Origin: Xanthostigma xanthostigma
Taxonomy: Eukaryota > Arthropoda > Insecta > Raphidioptera > Raphidiidae
Direction: 5' to 3'
Length of the DNA stretch: 64,000 nucleotides
NCBI GenBank assembly: GCA_963575645.1
Contig: OY754467.1
Span: 20,186,001-20,250,000 of the forward strand
Shown here: positions 12,023 through 21,950 of the stretch, piece by piece
Layout of the letters: every line of letters starts with the position of its first letter
How positions within the stretch are numbered: the stretch's first letter is position 1
The notes under the pieces: model-generated
Seen by the model: only the letters and a program-made list of their open reading frames with translations
Databases searched by the model: none
Told to the model about the DNA's origin: nothing
Position numbers and translations under genes: made by a program

Positions 12023-12026
12023 GTAA

Positions 12027-12392
12027 AGGCCGCTGCACACGAGGCTAGAAACGCTGCTAGATTTTTCTAGCGCTAGTTTTCTTGATTGCTGTTATGTGCT
12101 CGATTCACACGAGACGTCTTTTCAAACTAGTTTTGTAAATAAATCTGGTGCGCGCGAAGTAACAGTTCAAATATAAATACAGAGCAAAACGTGTCTGTTG
12201 TCCTCTGAGCAGAATGATGCCATGTTGGTTTGAGGGCGTTTGTTAAAGTCGCCCACGTGACAAGATACTGCTTCCTGATTGATTCTTACTCATACCTAGC
12301 AGGGAACCTAACAAGGAAAGTAGTCCCTGTTCTAATTTTAAAACGGCCAGCAGAACTCCAAGCAGTATTTCTAGCCATGCGTGCAGCGGCCT
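12027..12392. mobile_element. TAA-flanked MITE, AGGCCGCTGCACACG family, copy 1
   Basis: Terminal inverted repeats AGGCCGCTGCACACG (left) and the complement ending GCAGCGGCCT (right). TAA sits on each side (12024-12026, 12393-12395). A TWA triplet target with GGCC-type ends is the pattern of PIF/Harbinger elements; that label is inference. A diverged second copy is at 53857-54314. Shared internal blocks include CACGTGAC.AGATACTG and a TTCTAATTTTAAA stretch. The overlapping 116-codon frame at 12230-12580 crosses the right end of the element and is not a gene. Confidence 0.75.
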
Positions 12393-12871
12393 TAACTTAC
12401 CAATGTATAACAACGCACAGTAATTCACAGAAAAGTAATGCACTGTATAGAATACGCGCGCGCACACACAAGGGAAGGGGCATCGCGGCATCGTGCCTGC
12501 CGTTTGCGAGGCGTTGCAATGCGCCTAAAGATGTTTCTCATCAAAAACATTTACTTGCAGTGACATGTGTGAAATTTTAAAACTTTCATGACCTTCTATA
12601 AGTTTTCAAGCAATCTTTGCAGCAAACAGGATTCTATTTACAAAGTTGTGAAAACTTTCTTAACAGTTATAAATTTTCATTCTATTATGTAAGAATGGTA
12701 TTGGGGGAAACTATAAAATCATAAGAATACAGAATTCCTCAGCTTTCTGTGTCACTCTATTAACATGATTTGCTCTAGAAAATGCCACAAAATTACATGC
12801 TCATTTCTTTCACATCATTAACATTTTAATTTCCGGGATGTTTGAATGGTACTTTTGATAAATTTATTATT

Positions 12872-12897
12872 ACTATTTTAATATTAATTAAAATAGT
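12872..12897. repeat. 11-bp-stem AT hairpin
   Basis: ACTATTTTAAT and ATTAAAATAGT are exact complements with a 4-base loop, about 90 bp before the repeat at 12984. Confidence 0.6.
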
Positions 12898-12983
12898 AGA
12901 TTATGAATCGCAGATATTAACGTTATGAATGGCAGACCTGTTAAAAAGATAATTAAAAAATTCCGGTCAATTGTGCGACGGGA

Positions 12984-13546
12984 CCATTCCAACTTCAAAA
13001 CGTTGACAATTGACATGGTATAATAAAGAAAATAAAATTTCTGATATCGCGTGTGGTGACGCGGGTAATGACTAGTATTCAATATGATATTTGCTTAACT
13101 TGTTTATTTGTGACAGATCTACAAACCAAAAGAACAGCTGATTTTTTTTTTTTTCAAAATATCTTCGAAACTATAAAGTTTAGAAAAAAAATGTTTGACG
13201 AAACTTTCTTGAAAAAATAAATAGAATAATAAACCATTATGAAAAGTATACCATTATTATATAAAAAACACAGTTATGGCATATATCTCTTCTGTGCATG
13301 CGCTGATTTTTCCCAAAAATAATAGGGCTCTTCATATTTGCATACCAAACATCCTCCCAAAATTTGGTTTCAATCCGCTGATCCGTTTGACCTGTTTCGT
13401 GCTCACAGACTAACAGAAAAACAGAGTTTTTCCAAAAATATGTTCTTTACAATCTGGGGACCTCAAAACGAAAAAAATATTGGAAAATTTTGAAAAGTGA
13501 TGTTTGACTTAAACTAGTACCATTCCCCACTTGTGGGTTGGAATGG
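12984..13546 (+). mobile_element. CCATTCCAAC-ended dispersed element, copy 1
   Basis: Runs from CCATTCCAAC to GTTGGAATGG, a 10-bp inverted repeat. Internal landmarks shared with other copies are GATATCGCGTG.GGTGACGCGGGTAATG, TTCTGACAGATCTAC, CAAAAGAACAGCTG, GCATGCGC.GATTTT and ACCAAACATCCTCCC. Other copies lie at about 35.03-35.56 (minus), 37.11-37.95 (plus) and 51.34-51.89 (minus); the half nearest CCATTCCAAC is also in both arms of the 40.7-42.2 kb inverted repeat. Non-autonomous and unclassified. Confidence 0.65.
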
Positions 13547-13917
13547 CAAAAGGTATCTAAAATGGAGCTTTCCCAATGAATTGAAATTCAAGTTTTTTAT
13601 ATAATCCGTCATACTTACTTATGTACCATACAATAAGGTACATTTTAATGTACACGATAAGAATTAGGCAGAAGAAAATCACAATTTTAGGTGAGATTAA
13701 ACTTATACGATGATCTTAACTTGACAAATAACCCTAGCGTCACACCGAAAAAAATTTATCAATTAGCTACAATGAAAAATAGATGATCATGTATAATCGA
13801 CAATTACTGCCTAACCTAATACCCGCCTGGAAAACATTTAGACCCGACTAAATGAGCTGGCTAATTGATTTTTCATTTTATTAAATACCACTTCAAAATT
13901 CCTCACGAACTTTTTTT

Positions 13918-14075
13918 GCAAATAAAATTTTGCAAAGTTAAAAATTCACGGCTTGTCCAGGCCCCACTATCTTTCAGCCAGGTCTTCGATTTTGTGTTCA
14001 GACATTACAAAAAAATTTTCACGAATTTTCACGCTACCTCAAATATCTACCCAAAAATGTTTCATAGCTCTAATG
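13918..14075 (+). repeat. Solo arm of the 33.29-33.76 kb foldback family
   Basis: Matches the right arm of the element at 33.29-33.76 kb in the same order: AATAAAATTT.GCAAAGTTAAAAAT, CTTTCAGCCAGGTCTTCGATTT, GTGTTCAGACATTACAAAA, TACCCAAAAATGTTT and GGCTCT/AGCTCT. No opposite arm is visible. The overlapping 83-codon frame (13865-14116) is spurious. Confidence 0.55.
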
Positions 14076-15056
14076 ACACAGATACTGTATTAATTACATA
14101 CAGGTGTTCAATTTAAAAATACACAGTTTGCTTCAGTGCCACTGTCAATTTAGTATAGTGAGTTGTATTAAAGGTTATGGTTATATTATGTTTGTAATAA
14201 ATTTTTGACATCGCATAAAAATGAATTTTTTTAATACAAAACCTAATCATCAGCTATAAATTATAATAGAACTATCAGATATTATTGTTTTCATTATGAA
14301 TAGTGTGTTATGTATTAAGAAATTTATAACGTAGGTACATTTTCACAATCTATAATGAAATGCATTCTTTGAGATAAGTCTATGACATTTAAATATCTGC
14401 GTATAATCAAAGACAAATTAGATGCATTGAAGCTGTAATATTACATATTTTGAATGAAGAAATATTTCAATGATTATTAATCTGAAATAATTAGCATATC
14501 ATTAATTAGACAAATCAAACTGATACAGTCAATTCATGTTGTGAAATTCGTTATTATTAATACAGTCGGTTTATTAGTGTATTTTGATTATGATAATCAT
14601 GATAATGCATTTCCTTATTGGAATGGTTAGTCCCACGGTTTTATTTCCACAATAAAAGTGTACGTAATGGATGTAGGACAAATATTCAGTGTTAATTTTA
14701 GTAGCGAAATATTGATTATTATATTGGAAAAGTTCCATCCACAAAATAATTTGCGGTACTTATATAAATGTCGAAAATGGATGTTTTTTTGTTAGTAATT
14801 AACTTCGAAATGTTGAAGACAATGAAAGTTTGATTTTGATGTTGAAAAGAGTAGAGGTAACCACTTAAGGGAATGTATAATTACTTTGCTGGTTAGTTAT
14901 TATGTAAATTTTAGTAAATCTAAAATTATTTGAAAACATTATATGAATACTAGCGAATTGACCCGACTCGTCCGAATGTGATCGCACTTTTAAATTGTCA
15001 TCCACTTCCTGTTAACTGATTAAGTTGAAATTTTGCATACGTGGGAAGTTTCGATG
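14076..15056. other. AT-rich sequence; possible CTAGCG repeat start
   Basis: No gene. Around 14950 the phrase CTAGCGAATTGACCCGACTCGTCCG resembles the start of the CTAGCGGTCCCG dispersed repeat found at 29.3, 42.5, 47.7 and 49.4 kb, but homology fades within about 30 bases. Confidence 0.3.
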
Positions 15057-15201
15057 ACAAGCAGCCAGCAAACGGTTTCGAAACCGTCACCCGCATGCGC
15101 AGTAGGTACAACGAAGCTGTTAGTGGCAATTTTAGAACACGTTTTAGCTATTGCGCATGCGGGTGACGCTATCTAAAGCGTTTGCTGGCTACTTGGAACG
15201 A
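15057..15201. repeat. 145-bp palindromic mini-element
   Basis: Arms 15057-15102 and 15155-15201 share AGCCAGCAAACG and GTCACCCGCATGCGCA (complemented on the right). The middle differs slightly (GTTTCGAAAC versus CTTTAGATAGC). It resembles a very short MITE; no second copy was seen. Confidence 0.65.
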
Positions 15202-15347
15202 ACCTAATAAAATATTAGGGTAACTAGTAGTCGTCCAGTAGTCGAAATTCGACTGTAATTCATTAAATTTTTTAATTTTGAACGTTATTTAGGTTCTTTT
15301 GTCATGATAGGTATGGATTTCTCGTGAATCAGTTTTAGCTGTTAAAT

Positions 15348-15430
15348 CGCACACATCGTGATGAAACATATATTGTGCACTTCTTCTCATTAAAACGAAG
15401 AGAACGATGTATGTTTCATCATGAGTGCGA
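15348..15430. repeat. 83-bp imperfect hairpin
   Basis: CGCACACATCGTGATGAAACATA on the left pairs imperfectly with TATGTTTCATCATGAGTGCG on the right, with TTCTTCTC/GAAGAGAA pairing nearer the loop. Confidence 0.5.
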
Positions 15431-16310
15431 GTAAACACACTCAAATCGATACCACACTCTTTTTTTCCTTCTTGTATTTATATATAAATATTTGGTACAC
15501 ACATACAATTTTTTTATATATTATCTTGATCCTAGCGCCACCTACAGGGTAAAAAATAGTTAAATTATATTATAAGTTCTTTTGAATCACTTGTACAATT
15601 TTCCGATCAATGTAATGGTACTTGTCAATTAATATTCACCAATTATCACAAAAAATATGCAGGTTTAATTACCAAAATAACCTTTAGCGGTGTTTAAAAA
15701 TTAATTAATGTTCAAATACGATGAACTCAATTAATCTCGACTAAGCGCAATAAACTTACTTAATTTAGTAACAAATAACTTATGTCAACAGTTGACTAGA
15801 TGTGAAATTACGCAATTTCAATCTCTAATTACTTGCAAAAATACTTGACGGTCATCCTGTCAAAATTACAATGACGTCATTTGTCTCAAAAATCTGTCTC
15901 AATGCTAGTAGACGAGTCAACGCTCTCTGCATGTCTTATTAGATTTTCAATAATCTATTAAGTCTTTATATTCTTTTCTAGGTGCTAAAGGTGTTCATCG
16001 CAGAGCTACTGCAAAAAACTTGGTAAATATGTCTAACTTAATCATAATTCTTCAATCGCGGTTAGTCTAATCGATTAATCATTTACAAATCATCATTTTG
16101 GTGGTACAAAATATTTAACTTAAAAAAATTAGAAATCGACAGTATTTCAGATATACCTAAATATATGGAACAGCCGAAAAAACTATACAAATGCATTGTT
16201 CAATAACAGACAGTTGGACGAGAATGCGAAATAGATACTGAACTAATATTCTATTTGTAGTCACAAAAATATCAGATTGTTTCAACTTATAAATTATAGT
16301 ATAGGTATAT

Positions 16311-16319
16311 AGTGTTTAT
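16311..16319. repeat. Left 9-bp target duplication AGTGTTTAT
   Basis: Identical to 16710-16718 on the other side of the Mutator-like element. Confidence 0.75.
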
Positions 16320-16709
16320 GATTCCATGTCTTTATCCCCGCGACATTATCCCCGCGACATTATCCCCGCGTCATTATCCTCGAACGACAATATCCACGAA
16401 CGATATTATCCACGACGGCATCATTTTTGTCAAATAATTAATAACCCTATAGTAAAAAATAACCAAATCCTATAGATTACCGACAGAATAATTACCGACC
16501 GCATCAGGTTACTAAAACCAGGCTTTTTAATTCCGGAAAACCAGATAAAATCGTAATATAACCCGGAAAATCGAGGATATTGTTGCGAGGATATCGACAT
16601 CGTGGATAATGCAGTTCGAGGATTAAAATCGGGGATATTGTCGTCGGGGATAATGTCGTTCGGGGATTAAAGTCGGGGATATTGTCGTCGGGGATAGTGT
16701 CATGTCACC
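16320..16709. mobile_element. Mutator-like miniature element with inverted ATTATCCCCG arrays
   Basis: A 390-bp element bounded by an exact 9-bp direct repeat AGTGTTTAT. Imperfect terminal inverted repeats of about 25 bp share CATG and TATCCCCG.CGAC. Just inside the left end are six units of TATCC type (TTATCCCCGCGACA and variants), and inside the right end about nine GGAT(A/T) units in the opposite orientation (GGGGATAATGTCG, GAGGATATCG, GGGGATTAAAG). The 9-bp duplication is characteristic of Mutator/MULE elements, and the subterminal arrays look like clustered transposase-binding sites. There is no coding capacity. The superfamily is inference. Confidence 0.75.
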
Positions 16710-16718
16710 AGTGTTTAT
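16710..16718. repeat. Right 9-bp target duplication AGTGTTTAT
   Basis: Identical to 16311-16319. Confidence 0.75.
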
Positions 16719-17814
16719 ATAGTGTCTAAAATGAGCGCCAGCGAGTCTTAACGGTATTAATACCATTACGCACGAGGTATATTTGTTTTTTTTTGCAGGT
16801 ACGTTCTTTAATGGTTCCTACTTCATTTTCAAAATTTTAAACAGTTCACTTTTAAATAAACATGACTTCAAATAGATTTACTATAGAGTGGCATAGCGTT
16901 ACATGTTTGGATTATTTTACCGCACTAGTGCCTATGTAAAGTGACTACTTACATGCTTGTGTAAGGCAGTTATTTCAGAATGGGTAGTGCAAAAAATATT
17001 TTCTTTTTGAGAAAACGACGTTTGTGAGATAAACTGCAATCTCTAATATTCTGTTTAATAAAACAAAGTAACTTTTATTAAATCAAAAATATACTAAACT
17101 AGTTTGTTTGACTTTTAGCCTTTAGAAGTCGTACAGAAACATACAATTGAGTTAGGAATTCAACTGAAAACTAGAAACGCTAAGATATTTACATAAATGC
17201 AAATTTTTAGCATGCTGTTATTCTATATCAGTAATGGCATGTACATATTTATCAGAATATCAGCTGCTGGGCTATAAAATATTAAAACAACATGACACAA
17301 AATTTAAACTTAACGTGTTTTAACACTTTCGCCTTCAAATTAATTATACATTTATGAAGTCAACTTTGTTTTCAAAAGAATTTTCACTTTATTAGCGAAT
17401 GAAAAATTTAGGATAGTTCTTAATATATTATTTATTAGTCGTTTCCTGCGACATCGAATGTGTCAACAAAAAACGTTATTTTGTTTGTTACACTCAGGTG
17501 CAAAAAAAATGTTCAACGTAAAATTTTGATAAATTTTCTATTTTAGTAATTTTTTTAGAGTACCTACTGTAGATACAACTATTACCTTTTGCATGTCTGT
17601 ACAAATAAGTGAAATTGATATTTTGACATATTATATTCTAAAATCTTAATGACAGAAGAGGCAACTTTGGGGTCTATTTAAGGGAAAATGTTGTTGGTAA
17701 ACATTTTGAATTTGTGTGCGAAAAAATATACGTATTGACATAAACAAAAAAAAAAAAACAAATGTAAAAAATAGGTGACCGACAGAACAACATTTTTCTA
17801 CGTATATATTGATC
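16719..17814. other. AT-rich sequence, faint trace of CGCACTAGTGC repeat
   Basis: Around 16870-16950 ATTTTACCGCACTAGTGC is reminiscent of the family at 4.3 kb. Otherwise nothing is recognised. Confidence 0.3.
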
Positions 17815-18020
17815 AAAATTTGGCTTGAAAAGCAATCTTTCTCTATGTAGATCAATAATTTATTTTTCTGTAAGTATAAGGACCTAAAATCTGATGTCCT
17901 ACATGGCAGGGAGTTTAACGAAACTGGTTCTATGTATAGAAATTGTAGTTATGTGATCAAGTTCTAATGTCATTGTCAAATCAATTTTTTTGACATTTCT
18001 TTCTACAATCCAACAACAAT
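17815..18020. repeat. TTGCAGAAA/ATTGTC family, partial copy 2
   Basis: Shares TTGATCAAAATTTGGCTTGAAAAGC with the 3.4-kb internal block and ends TCATTGTCAAATCAATTTTTTTGACA..TTCTACAA like the right end of copy 1. A left end around 17490 is possible but weak. Confidence 0.4.
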
Positions 18021-18639
18021 GTGAAAATATTTTACTCAATATAATAACAACGTGCTGAAGTTTATTTATGAAGTCCATTTTTTTAAAACAAATTTAACTA
18101 ACTTCGTGTAACAACTCATAGTTCATACTGTAAATGTGTTTTAGAGTAGAGTACAACAACGTGATTAAAAAAGTACTTAATTTTAATTTTGAAAACCTCC
18201 GTTGGTTAGTTTGACAAACCTTTAATTCTGTTAGGCGAGCCGTACACTGAAGAAACTTTTTAAGAAACCAGTAGGTAACGATTAAATACAAAAACATGTA
18301 GATATACGCACATATTGAGTATTACGAATTAATTTTCCAAACGAGATTCCATGAAACTACTAAGTTTGATTTTTTGTAAAATAGTTTCATCAGTTTAAAT
18401 AATAATACAGGACTCAGATAAATAATAATGGAACCAAGCAATTTTTTAAAATTATTTTTATAAATTTTTAGTTTTTAGTTCTTTCTCTATCTGAAACGCG
18501 AATTGGAACATTAACTTGAGAATGTCATCTCATGTTAATACCTTTGCACATAGATAATAATAATTGGATGAACTCAGTGACGATATATCCTTTATTTTTA
18601 TTTCGCATAAGTACATAACATGAAACAAGTTTCATGAAA

Positions 18640-19154
18640 GAACCTTATGGGATTTGGTTCTCTGTTAAATTGATCGAAATTGGTTTTATTTTAATGTTTA
18701 AAGGTCACTAAGAAAAAGTGTGCATGGACGCATCACCTAAAAACCAATATATTTTTAGCTTCAAATATGTTAAGCAAGATATTAGATATATAGGGATATC
18801 CATTTAATTCACAATCTTAAAAAAATCTTAAGAAACACAATTTCGAGTGCGCTGAATCCGAATATCACATTATTATTTTATACAGGCTGACACCTTTCAA
18901 CATTACCTAGTTTTCGACTATTTTTTTTTTCTAAAAAAAGCACAAAAAGCGAACATGGAATATGTTTGTGAATTCAATGGATATCTCTATATCTAAAATC
19001 TCGCTAAACATATCTGTAGCTAAAAAGCTATTAGTTTTTAGGCTATGCACCCATGGACACTTTTTCTAAGTGACCTTTAAACTATAAAATAAAACCATTT
19101 TCGATCAATTTAACTGAGAACCAAATCCCAAAAAAGTTCGTACGGGGTCCTTTG
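18640..19154. repeat. Degenerate foldback, about 515 bp
   Basis: The left arm 18640-18812 pairs with about 18968-19140. Shared blocks are GGGATTTGGTTCTC.GTTAAATTGATCGAAA, TTTAAAGGTCACT.AGAAAAAGTGT, GATATCCAT and AATTCAC. The right end carries GTACGGGGTCCTTTG, the same terminal motif as the foldback at 2.44-2.97 kb. Mismatches and indels are frequent, so it is older. Confidence 0.65.
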
Positions 19155-20617
19155 TTTCTCGAAACCAATTTCTTCAGTGTGAGGTTCGCCTTAGTCAACG
19201 CAGAAACCTTTCTATTTTATGTGACACACAATTAAGTGCATATTTTTTTGCATCATTAATTGTACCTACATGAAATAGCAGGACACATAAACCGACTTTT
19301 AAAATTAGGTACAGTTTACCAAAAGGCCATTACATTCTTATTATGCACGCAGTTTAAACAAATTCGATGATTTATTGTTATAAAATTACTATAATGAGTC
19401 ATTATGTTCTTTGCTAAAGTTGGTAACTTATATTTTTTTTAGCAAAATCAGTTGGTAATAAGTTGCGAATTACAGAATCAGCTGCCGTCGTCAAGTTTTA
19501 ATGCTTTTAACGGGGTGTAGTAAATGTATTTTTAATATTTTGAAATAAAAGAAAAAAGACTGATTAGAATATGCAGTTTACTAAGTATGCGTTTTTTTTA
19601 AATAACTTGTTTTATTTCAAATATGCAATTATGTAAACTTGCAATCGAGAGACACAATTCTGCATAATTCGTTGCAGTAACTGCTGACCAACTTCTTCCT
19701 TGACAGTTTTTTTCAATTCTTCCACAATATGAGGCTTCAGATTTGGTGTACCTCAGACCTAATTCATTCGATATTCAGTTTTTATTTTTTAAATAAACAC
19801 TCGAGTTGAGGCTTCCTTTGTCATTTTTGTCATGGTTCCTTTATTTGACATTCAACAAAAAAATTGCATGCATCGAATTTTGTAGGAAATTTTTTCTAGT
19901 TTTCAGATTTTTTATCAAAATTTTACTCTTTCAAGCCAAAAAAGTGTTATATAAAAAAAACTGAAAAAACGGAGTTTACAACTGTATTGTCGGCACAAAT
20001 TCAGATTCACATTCGTTTTCAACACCCTGACGAACATAAAAACTACAGAATATTAAAAATGCCTGAACCACATGTATGCTTTCAAATCGATTCTATCAAA
20101 TATAGCTATAGTTATATTTGTTACGAATACTATAAAAAAATATGCTCTGAGTAGTCATTTCTAAATAGATCGACTGACGAGGTGAATACAGTTTTTCGTA
20201 TTCTTGTTGAATACTAATGCCCAACTAACACTTCCGGTTCCAATATCTGAGTATGTTTGCAAATCGACTATCGCCACGAACGCACCTAAATTCTTATTGA
20301 ATACTGATGGCGAGCCTGGCGCTTTAAAATGCAGATAAAGTCTAGAACAAACACCATGTGCCGGACGTATATTGAAACCGTTATTTACTTAGAGGTTCAA
20401 TTCTTTAAATATTGTCCATAGACAACGTACGGACTCCTTGGTGTTTTCAAGGGCCGTTTCTTTAATATAACTATACATTGTCTTTCTTTGGAGCCGTAAA
20501 TAGACAATCTTTCTAATATATTAAACTATTAATTTTAAGTATAAATGGTTATCATATTTTGAAGGGTGGTTACATAATTAATTAATGAACTGATAGAAAA
20601 CACTTTTTGCACATTAA
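19155..20617. other. AT-rich sequence, nothing recognised
   Basis: No open frame, tRNA or clear repeat is seen. Two similar stretches, TTCTTGTTGAATACTAATG near 20.2 kb and TTCTTATTGAATACTGATG near 20.29 kb, are the only notable direct pair. Confidence 0.35.
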
Positions 20618-20680
20618 TCCAGTCAACGAAGAACAAATAAAAACAATAAATTGTGTAGTCTCGGTTATTATTTCAAATGA

Positions 20681-21623
20681 TAGGGGTGATACCCAGGTAT
20701 AACATATTAAAAGTCCCCAGCGGGAGGGCACTTGCTTAGGGCGGGAGGGGAGCAAATAGGTCCCATTTTTTGCTTCTTCGTGATTCTCTAAAAAACCATG
20801 CGTTTTAGAAAAGAGAACCTTTTATAAAAAATAAAGCTGATTAAATTTTCTACAAAATGCCGTATAATTTTTTTTTTTAGATTTATTAATAAGGGAGATA
20901 CGGGGCCCGTTAAGAAATCGATTGGACGGAGACAAAGTTGCAAAGCTATTGTTTATTAAATATAATTTGCTACTTCTGGAGTCAATTAATTTGATTTAAT
21001 TTGCTAACTGTTATAAAAATGTGATTATTTTTATTTGTGACACCTATATTTATTATTTTTTAATTGAAATTAAACAGGCTGACTGCTTAATGTTTGTAGT
21101 GTTTGTACTATATTATTTTATTGCCTGCCCTTAACACATCTTTCTTCTGCCACCATCTCCGATTCCGGTTCCGACTCCGAAAAACCAAATTTAAAAACTC
21201 CGACTCCGACTTCGGTTCCGATAAAACCACCTCCGTAACATCCCTAATTTCAACATGAACCAAAAGATAACTAATGGTATATTGGATTGAATGTAAGGAA
21301 GAATCTTCATCTATAATTATAGCTCAACCGAATAATAAACATTAATTTTATAAGGCAATAATACTTTATTTTCAGTTTGTATCATATTTATATCCCTTGC
21401 ATTTCCTTTTGTATTTGTCATAAATATACAATTAATATATCATTTTGTAAGAAATTTAATAAGCTTCATTACTTTTTAAGGTTTTTTTTTCGTACGACGC
21501 TTAGTTTTTGAAATATTAATTAAGAAAAACTAAAATATGGGACATACCCCCCCCCCACTCCGCCTAAAGCAAGCGGCCCCTGGCTGGGGATTTTTGGTAT
21601 GTTATACCTGGGGGTCAACCCTA
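20681..21623. mobile_element. 943-bp inverted-ended element, TAGGGGTGAT ends
   Basis: Terminal repeats TAGGGGTGATACCCAGGTAT and the complement ATACCTGGGGGTCAACCCTA differ at a few sites. Homology continues inward for about 100 bp (AGTCCCCAGC / GCTGGGGA, GCTTGCTT..GGCGG, GTCCCAT). The interior includes a CCGACTCCG array. No coding frame; unclassified. Confidence 0.55.
21160..21245. repeat. CCGACTCCG/CCGGTTCCG array with hAT-like end
   Basis: Eight or so hexamer-like units (TCCGAT, TCCGGT, TCCGAC) run up to CCTCCGTAACATCCCTAA. Clustered TCCG hexamers next to an (A)GGGATG-type end resemble one end of a hAT element. The opposite end was not found, so it is likely a fragment nested in the larger element. 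Confidence 0.4.
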
Positions 21624-21754
21624 TTATAAAAAATTTTAATCCAGACTACACAATTTTTTGCATTTATTTGCCAATTTCGGGTCTTCGTTAACTGAACTAC
21701 ATCTATCTATAAAATAGTTGCTTTTAATGCGCACTTTGATGGCGAACGCGGATA

Positions 21755-21950
21755 ATAATAGGTCGACATTATCTATTAACTGTTAGTAAGAGTTTTCTTC
21801 CAAAAATATGTATTGAAGGAGATTTATTTGGTTGAAGAACAATTAAAAAAAAAGCTTTACCAGAGTATCGCTTATGGCCAACGTTTCGAAAATTATATTT
21901 TCGTCCTCAGGACCTCAATGCAAGTTGAGATGGTAAATTGTGCAAATTAT
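21755..21950 (+). repeat. Single-arm copy of the 24.64-kb hairpin unit
   Basis: Matches the left part of the 24.64-24.89 kb insertion from TTCCAAAAATATGTATTGAAGG through GGCCAACGTTTCGAAAA to AGGACCTCAA. It then continues TGCAAGTTGAGATGGTAAA, the reverse complement, apart from one base, of the loop of the 24.6-kb hairpin. It therefore preserves the original unfolded order. The 66-codon frame at 21813-22013 comes from this repeat. Confidence 0.7.

Larger units (their letters stand above)
20618..21700. repeat. Outer inverted repeat around the 20.68-21.62 kb element
   Basis: TTGTGTAGTCT (20651-20661) and AGACTACACAA (21644-21654) are exact complements, and CAGTCAACGAAGA near 20.62 kb matches TCTTCGTTAACTG near 21.69 kb. 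The arms therefore extend at least 30-60 bp beyond the TAGGGGTGAT ends. This is either one larger foldback or a younger element inserted between arms of an older one. Confidence 0.5.

Noticed and set aside
12230-12580. 116-codon plus-strand open frame
   Set aside because: It starts inside and runs out of a TAA-flanked MITE, and its translation has no family resemblance.
16320-16709. CRISPR-like array
   Set aside because: The short ATTATCCCCG units have no spacers of constant length, are inverted in the two halves, and are bounded by terminal repeats with a 9-bp duplication.
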